Shown here: in pieces, positions 8,601 to 16,894 of the stretch
Numbering within the stretch: position 1 is the first letter of the stretch
How the letters are laid out: the number at the start of each line of letters is the position of its first letter
Origin: an uncultured Erysipelotrichaceae bacterium
GTDB taxonomy: Bacteria > Bacillota_I > Bacilli_A > RF39 > UBA660
Direction: 5' to 3'
NCBI GenBank assembly: GCA_902778125.1
Contig: CACYWH010000009.1
Location: 1 to 48,281, forward strand
DNA: 48,281 nt
The notes under the pieces: model-generated
What the model saw: only the letters and a program-made list of their open reading frames with translations
Told to the model about the DNA's origin: nothing
Databases searched by the model: none
Translations under genes and position numbers: made by a program

Positions 8601-9618
8601 AGAAAAGAAAAGTGTATTTACTGCTTTTCTTATAGTAATTGATATTATAGCCTTAGGATGCTTTTTTGTAGCCTACGGTCCTTTTGATTTCTTTAGGGAT
8701 TGGTTCGTTACAACTTCTATGACAACAATGTCACATAAATACTTTGCACATGTTTTATATAGTGAAGATATGCTTGAGAAAGTATTAGATAACAACAGAA
8801 TAATTGAATCAGAGGATCCTACTGATACATCTAAAATTAGTTTTAATGCTGATTATGAAAAAGATACATATGAATCAATATATGAAGAACAGGTTCTTAA
8901 AAAAGATAAAGGGAATGATATATATAAAGTAGTTGATATTGAAGGAGATTCTTGGGATGGAAAAATGGTTGTAGTTTATGATCCATCTAAATTAAAATTA
9001 GTATTTTCTAAAAAATATGGTAGCAAAGGTGAATATTTATCAACTATGGCAGAAAACAACAACGCTTTAGTTGCAATGAATGCATCTGGAGTATATCATC
9101 CTAATGGTCAAAATAGAGTTACTGGAACAGCTATATTAAATGGAAAAATATATGCTAAGGGAAGAGATATAGATAAAGGTGGAGGATTAATAGGCTTTAC
9201 TAAAGATAATGTATTAATGCTTACTAAAAAATCTGCTAAAGATGCTATTGCTGATGGTATGGATAGAGCAGTTGAATTTGGACCATTCCTAATTGTAAAT
9301 GGAAAAATTGCTGAATTTAAAGGAAATGGTGGATGGGGAATTGCCAACAGAAGTGCGATTGGTCAAAGACAAGATGGAATAGTATTATTAATGGCTATTA
9401 ATGGAAGAACATCTAAATCTGCTGGTATCTCTATGAAAGAACTTGCAGAAGTATTCCAAAAGTATAAAGCATACAATGCCGCTAATTTAGATGGCGGTGG
9501 AAGTTCTGCTTTATATGCTGTAGTAAATGGAAAGGGCGACTTAATTAATACACCAGCTGGATTTGGTTATCCAGGTGAAAGATACTTGCCAAATGCATGG
9601 ATGGTATTACCTGAATAG
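8566..9618 (+). CDS. Phosphodiester glycosidase family protein (NAGPA/DUF2233-like)
   Basis: The 350-residue protein has a basic N-terminus and a membrane segment at about 18-42. An extracellular domain (about 120-350) carries ALVAMNASGVYHPNG and, near the end, NLDGGGSSALY, both typical of the phosphodiester glycosidase (NAGPA) family. Relatives remove or process sugar-1-phosphodiester-linked groups in surface polymers. AGGAG (8555-8559) supports the ATG at 8566 inside the preceding gene. In this cluster it may trim or transfer a phosphate-linked sugar polymer; that role is inferred. Confidence 0.85.
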   Translation: MKKKVKKIKENKEKKSVFTAFLIVIDIIALGCFFVAYGPFDFFRDWFVTTSMTTMSHKYFAHVLYSEDMLEKVLDNNRIIESEDPTDTSKISFNADYEKDTYESIYEEQVLKKDKGNDIYKVVDIEGDSWDGKMVVVYDPSKLKLVFSKKYGSKGEYLSTMAENNNALVAMNASGVYHPNGQNRVTGTAILNGKIYAKGRDIDKGGGLIGFTKDNVLMLTKKSAKDAIADGMDRAVEFGPFLIVNGKIAEFKGNGGWGIANRSAIGQRQDGIVLLMAINGRTSKSAGISMKELAEVFQKYKAYNAANLDGGGSSALYAVVNGKGDLINTPAGFGYPGERYLPNAWMVLPE

Positions 9619-9626
9619 GAGGATAT

Positions 9627-10184
9627 ATGGAAATAGAATTTAAAAATCCAAAAATTTATTTAATATCTGGAAAGGCCAGACATGGAAAAGATACATTTTC
9701 TGGATATTTAAAAGAAGCCTATGAAAAAAATAATAAAAAAGTAATTGTAACGCAACTATCAAAATATATTAAATATTATGCTCGTGAAATGACAGGATGG
9801 GATTTAAGTGAAGAAACTAAACCACGTGAATTTTTACAACAACTTGGAACTGATGTAATAAGAGTAAAATTAGATAAGAATGATTTATTTATTAATAGAA
9901 TGAAAGATGATATAGAGATATTTAGTTACTTTTATGATGCTATTATAATAAGTGATGTAAGATTCAAGGCTGAAATTGATGGACTTAGAAGTTCTTTTCC
10001 AGAGTTAATTGCTGTTAATGTATTTAGACCTAATTTTGATAATGGTTTAACTGAAGAACAAAAAAAGCATAAAACCGAAATTGATTTAGATGATTATGAT
10101 AAATTCGATGTTAAGATAATCAATACTACATTAGAGAAGTTACAAGAAGATGCGGAAAATTTATACACGAAAATGAATGGGTAG
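9627..10184 (+). CDS. P-loop nucleotide kinase (deoxynucleoside monophosphate kinase-like)
   Basis: This 185-residue cytoplasmic protein has an N-terminal Walker A motif GKARHGKDT (about residues 15-23) and IISDVRFKAEID (about 110-121), as in phage-type deoxynucleoside monophosphate kinases. A dephospho-CoA-kinase-like or other small-molecule kinase is also possible. AGGAGG lies just upstream, and it sits eight bases after the glycosidase gene and 12 before pgk. A link between its product and the surface cluster is not obvious. Confidence 0.7.
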   Translation: MEIEFKNPKIYLISGKARHGKDTFSGYLKEAYEKNNKKVIVTQLSKYIKYYAREMTGWDLSEETKPREFLQQLGTDVIRVKLDKNDLFINRMKDDIEIFSYFYDAIIISDVRFKAEIDGLRSSFPELIAVNVFRPNFDNGLTEEQKKHKTEIDLDDYDKFDVKIINTTLEKLQEDAENLYTKMNG

Positions 10185-10196
10185 GTGTAAAAACAT

Positions 10197-11345
10197 ATGA
10201 AAAGTATAAAGGGTGTAAATGTTAGTGGTAAGAAAGTAATTGTAAGAGTTGACTTTAATGTACCTATAAAAGATGAAAATGTCGTTGATGATACTAGAAT
10301 AGTGGGTGCACTTAAAACTATTAAATATTTAGTTGATAATAAAGCTAAAGTTATTTTATTATCTCATTTAGGAAGAGTTGATTCACAAGAAGATAAAGAT
10401 AAAAATACACTAAGACCAGTTGCAAAGCATTTATCAACATTAATTGATACTCCAATATATTTTGTACCTTTAACAAGAGGTATGCTTGTCGAAAAGACTG
10501 TAGAAAATATGAATGAAGGAGAAATAGTATTAATAGAAAATACTAGACATGAGGATTATCCTAAAAAATTAGAAAGTTCTTGTGATGAAGCATTATCTAA
10601 ATATTGGGCTAATCTTGCAGATATATTTGTATTAGATGCATTTGGTTCTGCTCATAGATGCCATGCATCAACATATGGCATAAGTAAATTCTTACCTTCT
10701 TATTCTGGTTTCTTAGTTGATGAAGAAGTAGAAATGATAAATAATGCTATGCATCAAAGAAAAACACTAATATTAGGTGGATCTAAAGTTGATGATAAAA
10801 TTGGTGTTATAGATAATTTAGTTAATACAAGTGATGCTGTATTATTAGGTGGGGCTATGTGCTTTACATTCTTAAAAGCAAAAGGATATAATGTTGGTGC
10901 TAGTATAGTAAGTGAAGACAAAATTGATTATTGTAAAGATATGTTAGAAACAACAAGCGATAAATTATATTTACCAGTAGACGTTGTAACTCAAAATGGT
11001 ATAAAAGATATAGAAAATATGTCTGATGATGATATTGGATATGATATTGGTCCTAAAACAATTGCTAATTACGAAAAAGTTTTAGATAAGAGTACATTTG
11101 TATTATGGAATGGACCACTTGGTAAATATGAAGATAATGGATATATAGAAGGAACAAAACAAATAATGGAGTACCTTCATAAGAAGAAAATAACAACTAT
11201 GATAGCTGGCGGTGATGTTACTGGAGCTGCTAAAAGTTTAAATATAGAATTTGATTATGTTTCAACTGGAGGAGGCTCAACATTAGAATATCTAGAAGGA
11301 AAGAAATTTAAAACATTAGAAAGATTAAATGGAGAAAATAAATAA
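10197..11345 (+). CDS. pgk: Phosphoglycerate kinase
   Basis: Pgk transfers the acyl phosphate of 1,3-bisphosphoglycerate to ADP in glycolysis. The 382-residue protein shows VIVRVDFNVP, ILLSHLGR, ENTRHED, the hinge and nucleotide region (LGGSKVDDK, FVLWNGPLGKYE) and the C-terminal GGGSTLEYLEGK. It is slightly shorter than the usual ~395. It is the last gene before a terminator in the run that begins with CotH, an unusual place for a glycolytic gene. No promoter is evident in the 12-base gap. Confidence 0.96.
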   Translation: MKSIKGVNVSGKKVIVRVDFNVPIKDENVVDDTRIVGALKTIKYLVDNKAKVILLSHLGRVDSQEDKDKNTLRPVAKHLSTLIDTPIYFVPLTRGMLVEKTVENMNEGEIVLIENTRHEDYPKKLESSCDEALSKYWANLADIFVLDAFGSAHRCHASTYGISKFLPSYSGFLVDEEVEMINNAMHQRKTLILGGSKVDDKIGVIDNLVNTSDAVLLGGAMCFTFLKAKGYNVGASIVSEDKIDYCKDMLETTSDKLYLPVDVVTQNGIKDIENMSDDDIGYDIGPKTIANYEKVLDKSTFVLWNGPLGKYEDNGYIEGTKQIMEYLHKKKITTMIAGGDVTGAAKSLNIEFDYVSTGGGSTLEYLEGKKFKTLERLNGENK

Positions 11346-11367
11346 GCATTTTAATGCTTTTTTATTT
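11345..11367 (+). terminator. Terminator after pgk
   Basis: AGCAT (11345-11349), loop TTTA, ATGCT (11354-11358) and a T-run, overlapping the stop codon. Confidence 0.75.
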
Positions 11368-11438
11368 TGTGACAAAAACTTACAATTTTATACAAAATAT
11401 TACAAATTGATATGTAGAAATATATACAATTGTGGGGC

Positions 11439-11444
11439 TATAAT
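11439..11444 (+). promoter_or_regulatory. Possible spo0A -10 box
   Basis: TATAAT lies 18 bases before the spo0A ATG, with no good -35 at normal spacing. A TTTTGTCAC on the minus strand (about 11368-11376) faintly resembles a Spo0A box. Confidence 0.3.
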
Positions 11445-11462
11445 AAAATAAAAGGAGAAAAT

Positions 11463-12227
11463 ATGAAGATTAAAGTATTAGTAGTAGATGATAATGAAGG
11501 ACTAGTAGGTTTAATTAAGGAGTATTTTAGTAGTAGCGATAAAATTGAAATTATTAAGAGTGTATCTAATGGGGATGAAGCAATTAAAATATTGGAAGCA
11601 AATAAGATTGATTTTGATATTATGTTGCTTGACTTAATAATGCCTGTTAAAGATGGTATTTCTGTATTAAGTTATATGAAAGAAAATAATATTAAAAAGA
11701 AAGTTATTGTTATGACATCTTATAATGAAGAACAAACTATTAGAGATGTTAGTGAATATGGTGTTAGATATTATTGTTTAAAACCATTTGATTTGGAGGA
11801 TTTAAAAAATAAGATTATACAAACTATAACATATAAAAAGAATAATGATAAAATAATAGAACTTGAAAATAAGGATATTCAAATTCAAGTTACTAAATTA
11901 TTACATGCTCTTGGTATTCCATCACATATAAAGGGATATCAATTTATTAGGAGTGCTATATTAATGGTATATAATAATCCAGGATTAATAGGTGGTATCA
12001 CAAAGGAATTATATCCTGATTTATCAATTAAGTTTAACACTTCTATTCAAAGAGTTGAAAGAGCAATTAGACACGCTATTGAGGTATCTTGGCTTAGAGG
12101 TGATATTGATCTTATGGAGGATATTTTTGGCCATAGTGTTGATATAGATAGGGCTAAACCAACTAATTCTGAATTTATAGTAACAATTGCAGATAAATTA
12201 AGACTTGAAATGATTAATGTAAGTTAG
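11463..12227 (+). CDS. spo0A: Stage 0 sporulation protein A, response regulator
   Basis: Spo0A is the master regulator that commits Firmicutes to sporulation. The 254-residue protein starts MKIKVLVVDDNE with AAAGGAG upstream. The receiver domain has D9/D10, the phosphoacceptor Asp57 in LLDLIMPVKDG, Thr85 and Lys107 (CLKPFD). The C-terminal DNA-binding domain (about 145-254) is very like the family: LLHALGIPSHIKGYQF, GGITKELYPD, SIQRVERAIRHAIE and KPTNSEFIVTIADKLRLE. Sporulation, or a related developmental programme, is therefore likely in this lineage. It is a single gene bounded by a terminator that overlaps its stop codon. Confidence 0.95.
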   Translation: MKIKVLVVDDNEGLVGLIKEYFSSSDKIEIIKSVSNGDEAIKILEANKIDFDIMLLDLIMPVKDGISVLSYMKENNIKKKVIVMTSYNEEQTIRDVSEYGVRYYCLKPFDLEDLKNKIIQTITYKKNNDKIIELENKDIQIQVTKLLHALGIPSHIKGYQFIRSAILMVYNNPGLIGGITKELYPDLSIKFNTSIQRVERAIRHAIEVSWLRGDIDLMEDIFGHSVDIDRAKPTNSEFIVTIADKLRLEMINVS

Positions 12228-12245
12228 TCGTTTCAAGTTTTTCTT
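12203..12245 (+). terminator. Terminator after spo0A
   Basis: ACTTGAAATGATTAA (12203-12217) pairs over 15 positions, two of them G-U, with TTAGTCGTTTCAAGT (12224-12238). A T-run follows. The stem includes the last spo0A codons and the stop. Confidence 0.75.
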
Positions 12246-12289
12246 TAATAATTAATAATATTATGCTAAAATGTTTACAGGAGAAAATT

Positions 12290-13789
12290 ATGAAAAAAAT
12301 TATATTATTAATTTTAGATGGATTTGGAATTCGCAAAAGTGATAATGGTAACGTTATTAGCATGTCTAATATTCCAAATATAAAGAAAATAATGGAAGAG
12401 TACCCTATGAGTGAATTAGATGCTAGTGGTGAAGTAGTTGGTCTTCCTAAAGGTGAAAGCGGTAATTGTGAAGCATGTCATATGACAATTGGAGCAGGCA
12501 GAACCATTGAACAACCATTAACACTTATTAATAATAAGATAAAGGATAAAAGTTTTTTTGAAAATGATGAATTACTTGATTTAATGGACTTTGTAAATGA
12601 CAATAATAGTACGTTACATATGATCGGATTAATTTCTTCTAGTAATGTAAATAGTTGTGTTGAACATTTTTATGCTTCAGTAGCTCTTGCTAAAATTAGA
12701 AAGGTTAAAAATGTTATATTTCATTTTATAACTGATGGTAAAGAAGCACCTTTGTTTGAAGCAGAAAGTGTTATTACATCTTTTATGGAAAAGATAAATA
12801 AACTTAATCTTGGTACAATTGGTACTATATGTGGTAGATATTATGCTATGGATAGTGATAATAATTATGAAAGAGTAAAAAAAGCATATGATGCAATTGT
12901 TTATAATGTTGGAAATACATTTACAGATTATAGTAGATGTTTAACTCTACATTATAAAAACAATATTACAGATGAGTTTGTTAATCCAAGTATTATATTA
13001 AAGAATAGTAATATTAAAGATGGGGATGGAATATTATTCTTAAATTATAGAACTGAAAATATGAAAGAATTAATTTCTGCTTTTAGCAATGAAGAATTTA
13101 ATATGTTTAACACTAAAAAGTTCAATAATATTAAATGTGTTTCATTATATAGTGTTTCTGAAGATATTAATGCTGCTTATACTAATGAGACTATATCTAA
13201 TACATTTGGTAAGTATCTTGCTGATTTAGATTTTAAACAAGCAAGGATATCTGAATCTGAAAGGTATCAACATGTTACTTATTATTTTGATGGTGCAGAA
13301 GATATATTTGATAATAATTTATCTAAAATACAGGTTCCTTCTGTTAAAGTACCAAGATATGATGTTAAACCTGAAATGAGTGTTTCTGAAATAACTAGTT
13401 CTTTATTAAATATAATGGAAGATGATTATGATTTTATTCTTGTTAATTTTCCAAATCCTGATGTTTTAGGACATACGGGTAATATTCCTGCATGCGTACG
13501 TGCACTTGAGAGTATTGATATATGTATAGGGCACATATTAGAAAAAGCACAGGAGAATTTTTATGATGTTGTTATTACATCTGATCATGGAAATATAGAA
13601 TATATGAAAGATGAAAACGGAAATCTTATTAATAGTCATACAAATAATAAAGTACCATTTATTATTTGCAATAAGGATTATAAATTACAAAAAAATGGTA
13701 CACTAAAAGATGTAATACCTACATTAACTGATATGTATGAAATTAGCAAACCAAAAGAAATGACTGGTGAAAGTTTACTTATTAAATAA
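12290..13789 (+). CDS. gpmI: Phosphoglycerate mutase-like metalloenzyme (GpmI family) with Cys in place of the catalytic Ser
   Basis: The 499-residue protein aligns over its full length with cofactor-independent phosphoglycerate mutase (usual length ~510). The start is MKKIILLILDGFG, with AGGAG six bases ahead. Metal ligands are kept: Asp10 (LDGFG), PDVLGH, SDHGN and NSHTNN. The nucleophile loop, normally GNSEVGH, reads GNCEACH, with TGT at 12467-12469 encoding Cys60 in place of the phosphoserine. Substrate-binding positions also differ. The usual VHSH reads VNSC, DGRD reads DGKE, DRDKRWER reads DSDNNYER, FRPDR reads YRTEN, and TEKY reads SERY. The change in so many phosphate contacts suggests an altered or lost mutase activity. 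Its neighbour spo0A, and pgk upstream, do not settle this. The gene symbol denotes homology only. Confidence 0.85.
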   Translation: MKKIILLILDGFGIRKSDNGNVISMSNIPNIKKIMEEYPMSELDASGEVVGLPKGESGNCEACHMTIGAGRTIEQPLTLINNKIKDKSFFENDELLDLMDFVNDNNSTLHMIGLISSSNVNSCVEHFYASVALAKIRKVKNVIFHFITDGKEAPLFEAESVITSFMEKINKLNLGTIGTICGRYYAMDSDNNYERVKKAYDAIVYNVGNTFTDYSRCLTLHYKNNITDEFVNPSIILKNSNIKDGDGILFLNYRTENMKELISAFSNEEFNMFNTKKFNNIKCVSLYSVSEDINAAYTNETISNTFGKYLADLDFKQARISESERYQHVTYYFDGAEDIFDNNLSKIQVPSVKVPRYDVKPEMSVSEITSSLLNIMEDDYDFILVNFPNPDVLGHTGNIPACVRALESIDICIGHILEKAQENFYDVVITSDHGNIEYMKDENGNLINSHTNNKVPFIICNKDYKLQKNGTLKDVIPTLTDMYEISKPKEMTGESLLIK

Positions 13790-13812
13790 AAACACGAAAG
13801 TGTTTTTTATTT
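13788..13812 (+). terminator. Terminator after the gpmI-like gene
   Basis: AAAACAC, GAAA tetraloop, GTGTTTT and a T-rich tail, starting within the stop codon. Confidence 0.8.
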
Positions 13813-13871
13813 ACTTTATTAATAATATTTGGTATACTAATATTGTTATAATAAGGAAGTAGGGTGTTAGT

Positions 13872-15542
13872 GTGAATAATGATATTAACCAAAACAATTT
13901 AAATAATAATATAAATATGGGAAATGAAAATGGTGTAACTGTAGTACCGAATCCTGAAGTTGCAACACCAAGTGTAACTCCAGTTGAGCAAGTAGTTCCA
14001 GTAGCTCCAACTTCAGCACCTAGTGTTCAACCTGTTATGCCAGAAGTTAACGTGGCTCCAACAGTTGAAGCACCAAGTGTAACTCCAGTTGAGCAGACAG
14101 CTCCAGTAGCTCCAGCACCTAGTGTTTCACCAAATGCTCCAGCATCTATGCCTGTTAGTGAAACTCCAAGTACTGTAGTTACAAATACAAATCCTATAAA
14201 TGAAAATGCACAGGTTCAAGAACCAAATGCTAATATAGAACAACCTGTAAATACTTTTTATGAAAAAGATAAAAAGAAATGGCCTATAGTAGTGTTTGTA
14301 ATATTATTATTACTAGCAGGAGCCTTTGGATATTACTATTTTGTAATGACTAAGCCAAAAACATTAGTTACAAAAGTAGTAGATGCAATATTCCTAAAAG
14401 CAAAAGGATATGATGTATCAAGTTCGCTTACTACTAATGAAATCAATTCTATAAAATTTGATGGCAGTTTGACATTAACTTCTAGTGCTGATGAATATAG
14501 TAGCGTAAGTGGTTTAACAGCTAAACTTGGTCTTGGATATGATTTAAAAGATAGTAACAAAAATAAAACTGATATATCTGTTACTTTACAAAATCAAACA
14601 TTAGTAGATTTTGCTCTTTCAGTAGTAGATGATAAAACATATTTTGATTTTAAAAAAGCGTTATCAAAAGTTGTTTATGTAAAATCTTCAGATGATGAAA
14701 GTTCTCTTTCTTTAGATATTCCTACACCAAATGAAGATGAAATCAAAAAGAACTATGATAATACACTATATCTTATAGAAAAAATTAAGAGTACTTTAGT
14801 TAATAATATTACTGATAGTAAATTATCTAAGAAAGTTGCATTTAGTGATATTGATGGAAAGAAAACTCCTGTTAATGAAATAACTTATAAGATTGATTAT
14901 GCAGAATATAAAAAGATAAGTACTGCTATATATAATGAATTAATGAATGATGATAAATCATTAGATGCTTTATCAGGCATTGTTGGTGCTGATAAAGAAA
15001 CAATTAAAACTATGTTAAAAAACAAAATGGATAACATTAGTGAATTAGATTTAGATGGTGACATCAATGTATCATTAAGTATTGATGCTTTATCAAATAA
15101 ATTAGTAAAGGCAACTATTAAAGATAATAGTGGAGTAATAACATATGTTAAGAAATCAAATGAAAGCAATATTACATTTGATGCTAAAGATGAAATGAAT
15201 GTTAAAATCACTATTGATGAAAAAGAAAATAAGGTATTTGCTGATCTAAAAATGATAGATGGTGAAACTGTAGAACGTATGTCAGTAACATTGAAAGTAA
15301 ATAATATGGATAAAACTGGTATGGATATTTCAACAAGTTTAATATTATATGATACTCAAGATGTTAATAAAGAAGTATTATCTGTAGTTTTACAATTAAA
15401 TGCTGAATATAACAAAGAGATAGAAAGTGTTAATATAGCTAATGCAGTTGATATTGAAACATTAAGTCCTGAAGAAACGCAAAAGGTAAATGATGTGTTT
15501 ATGAGTCTAATGGGACTATTTGCATCATTCATACCTGAATAA
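13872..15542 (+). CDS. Membrane-anchored protein with Pro/Val-rich N-terminal region, unknown function
   Basis: The start is GTG (13872) with a GGAAG/AGGG purine stretch upstream. Residues 1-130 are low complexity: Asn-rich at first, then Pro-Ala-Val rich with imperfect repeats such as APSVTPVEQ. KKKWP and a membrane segment (about 137-158) follow, then a ~400-residue outer part rich in Lys, Asp and Ser with many beta-type stretches. The N-terminal part should be cytoplasmic if the basic residues before the helix stay inside. I do not recognise the outer domain. The gene is flanked by terminators, so it is transcribed alone. Confidence 0.8.
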   Translation: MNNDINQNNLNNNINMGNENGVTVVPNPEVATPSVTPVEQVVPVAPTSAPSVQPVMPEVNVAPTVEAPSVTPVEQTAPVAPAPSVSPNAPASMPVSETPSTVVTNTNPINENAQVQEPNANIEQPVNTFYEKDKKKWPIVVFVILLLLAGAFGYYYFVMTKPKTLVTKVVDAIFLKAKGYDVSSSLTTNEINSIKFDGSLTLTSSADEYSSVSGLTAKLGLGYDLKDSNKNKTDISVTLQNQTLVDFALSVVDDKTYFDFKKALSKVVYVKSSDDESSLSLDIPTPNEDEIKKNYDNTLYLIEKIKSTLVNNITDSKLSKKVAFSDIDGKKTPVNEITYKIDYAEYKKISTAIYNELMNDDKSLDALSGIVGADKETIKTMLKNKMDNISELDLDGDINVSLSIDALSNKLVKATIKDNSGVITYVKKSNESNITFDAKDEMNVKITIDEKENKVFADLKMIDGETVERMSVTLKVNNMDKTGMDISTSLILYDTQDVNKEVLSVVLQLNAEYNKEIESVNIANAVDIETLSPEETQKVNDVFMSLMGLFASFIPE

Positions 15543-15562
15543 TTTTAGTAAAAACTTAGAAA

Positions 15563-15598
15563 AAATCAAGAAAAACGCTTGATTTTTTTTATTTTTTC
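15563..15598 (+). terminator. Terminator overlapping the S10 operon promoter
   Basis: AAATCAAG (15563-15570), a seven-base loop and CTTGATTT (15578-15585), followed by a long T-run. The 3' arm contains the -35 hexamer of the next promoter. Confidence 0.8.
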
Positions 15599-15607
15599 GA
15601 ATATAAT
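15579..15607 (+). promoter_or_regulatory. Promoter of the S10-spc-alpha operon
   Basis: TTGATT (15579-15584), 17 bases, TATAAT (15602-15607). The start of transcription should be near 15614, which gives a leader of about 130 bases. Confidence 0.65.
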
Positions 15608-15613
15608 CATATA

Positions 15614-15743
15614 GAAACGACTGGCGAGGATATGCAAGGTTGCTGATACACCAGGTTAGGTTGAATTAAATCTAATTACATATCAGGTAATTTGCATCTA
15701 GCAAGTCTATATTAGAAAATTATAGGCGAAGGAGGAAATTAAT
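15614..15743 (+). promoter_or_regulatory. Structured leader RNA of the ribosomal protein operon
   Basis: Complementary segments nest around a central hairpin: GACT (15619-15622) with AGTC (15704-15707), ATGCAA (15632-15637) with TTGCAT (15692-15697), and CTGATA (15643-15648) with TATCAG (15681-15686). The inner loop holds AATTA/TAATT. S10 operons of Firmicutes often have a leader that is a target for feedback by a ribosomal protein (L4 in E. coli). The ligand here is unknown. Confidence 0.55.
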
Positions 15744-16052
15744 ATGTCTAAAGACAAAGTAAGAATCAGACTTAAATCTTTTGATCATAGAAGTATTGAT
15801 CAAGCTGCTGCAAAAATTGTTGAGACAGTTAAGAGAACTGGTGGAGTTGTTAGCGGACCTGTTCCACTACCAACAGAAATTGAAAAGATTACTATTTTGA
15901 GAGCTGTTCATAAATATAAAGATTCTCGTGAACAATTCGAAATTAGAACTCACAAAAGATTAATTGATATTACTAACCCTAGTAAAGAAACAATTGATGC
16001 TCTTGCACATTTAGATTTACCTAGTGGTGTTGATATCGTAATTAAGAAATAA
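15744..16052 (+). CDS. rpsJ: 30S ribosomal protein S10
   Basis: S10 (102 residues) is in the 30S head and, as NusE, binds NusB at boxA in rRNA antitermination. [32 protein letters not shown] and the ending [11 protein letters not shown] match the family. AAGGAGG precedes the ATG. It is the first gene behind the structured leader. Confidence 0.97.
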   Translation: MSKDKVRIRLKSFDHRSIDQAAAKIVETVKRTGGVVSGPVPLPTEIEKITILRAVHKYKDSREQFEIRTHKRLIDITNPSKETIDALAHLDLPSGVDIVIKK

Positions 16053-16072
16053 TTAAAGAAAGGAAAGTAAAA

Positions 16073-16894
16073 ATGAAAGGAATCTTAGGACGTAAAGTTG
16101 GAATGACTGAAGTCTTCACAACTGACGGAAAATTAGTACCTGTAACTGTTATTCAAGTTGAACCTAATGTTGTAACTCAAATTAAAACAGTTGAAAAAGA
16201 TGGGTACGATGCAATTCAATTAGGTGCTTTCGATAAAAAAGAAAAAGTATCTAATAAACCAGAAATGGGACATGCTAAAAAAGCAAATACATTACCTAAG
16301 CGCTTCTTAAAAGAAATAAGAGGAGTAGATACAACTGCTTATACTCTTGGACAAGTAATTAGCGCAGATGTATTTAAAAAAGGAGACACTGTTGATGTAA
16401 CTGGTACATCAAAAGGAAAAGGTTTCCAAGGTGTTATTAAGAGATGGAATCAATCTCGTGGACCTGAAACTCACGGATCTACTTACCACAGAAGAGTAGG
16501 TTCTCTAGGTACAATGAGACCAATGAGAGTTTTAAAAGGTAAAAAATTACCAGGACATATGGGACATGAAACAATTACAATTCAAAATTTAATGATTGTA
16601 GATGTTGATGTTGAAAATAAATACATATTAGTAAGTGGAAATGTTCCAGGAGCTAAAAATTCATTTGTATTTATTCGTGAAGCTGTTAAAGGAGATAAAG
16701 CATTTGGTGCTGTTGAATTAGTTTCTTATGAAGAATTAGTTAATGAAACTGCAGTAGAAAATGAAGAAGTTAAAGAAGAAGTCGTTTTAAATGAAACTTC
16801 TGAAAATACTACTGAAGAAGTAAAAAATGAAACTGAAGAAGTAACTGAAGAAACTCCTGTAGCAGAAGAAGCTAATGAGGAGGTGTCTGAATAA
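16073..16894 (+). CDS. rplC: 50S ribosomal protein L3 with acidic C-terminal extension
   Basis: L3 binds 23S rRNA near the peptidyl-transferase centre and starts 50S assembly. The core (about residues 1-215) is typical: [35 protein letters not shown] and KLPGHMGHE. About 55 residues are added at the C-terminus, nearly all Glu, Val, Thr and Asn (EEV repeats), bringing the length to 273 against a usual ~210. The tail is unlikely to bind RNA. The stop overlaps the rplD start by one base (TAATG), and the rplD Shine-Dalgarno GAGGAGGTG is read within the tail. Confidence 0.96.
   Translation: MKGILGRKVGMTEVFTTDGKLVPVTVIQVEPNVVTQIKTVEKDGYDAIQLGAFDKKEKVSNKPEMGHAKKANTLPKRFLKEIRGVDTTAYTLGQVISADVFKKGDTVDVTGTSKGKGFQGVIKRWNQSRGPETHGSTYHRRVGSLGTMRPMRVLKGKKLPGHMGHETITIQNLMIVDVDVENKYILVSGNVPGAKNSFVFIREAVKGDKAFGAVELVSYEELVNETAVENEEVKEEVVLNETSENTTEEVKNETEEVTEETPVAEEANEEVSE

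Noticed and set aside
13930-14160. Short repeats coding for APSVTPVEQ-like units as a CRISPR or satellite
   Set aside because: The repeats are imperfect, in frame and part of a Pro-rich protein region.
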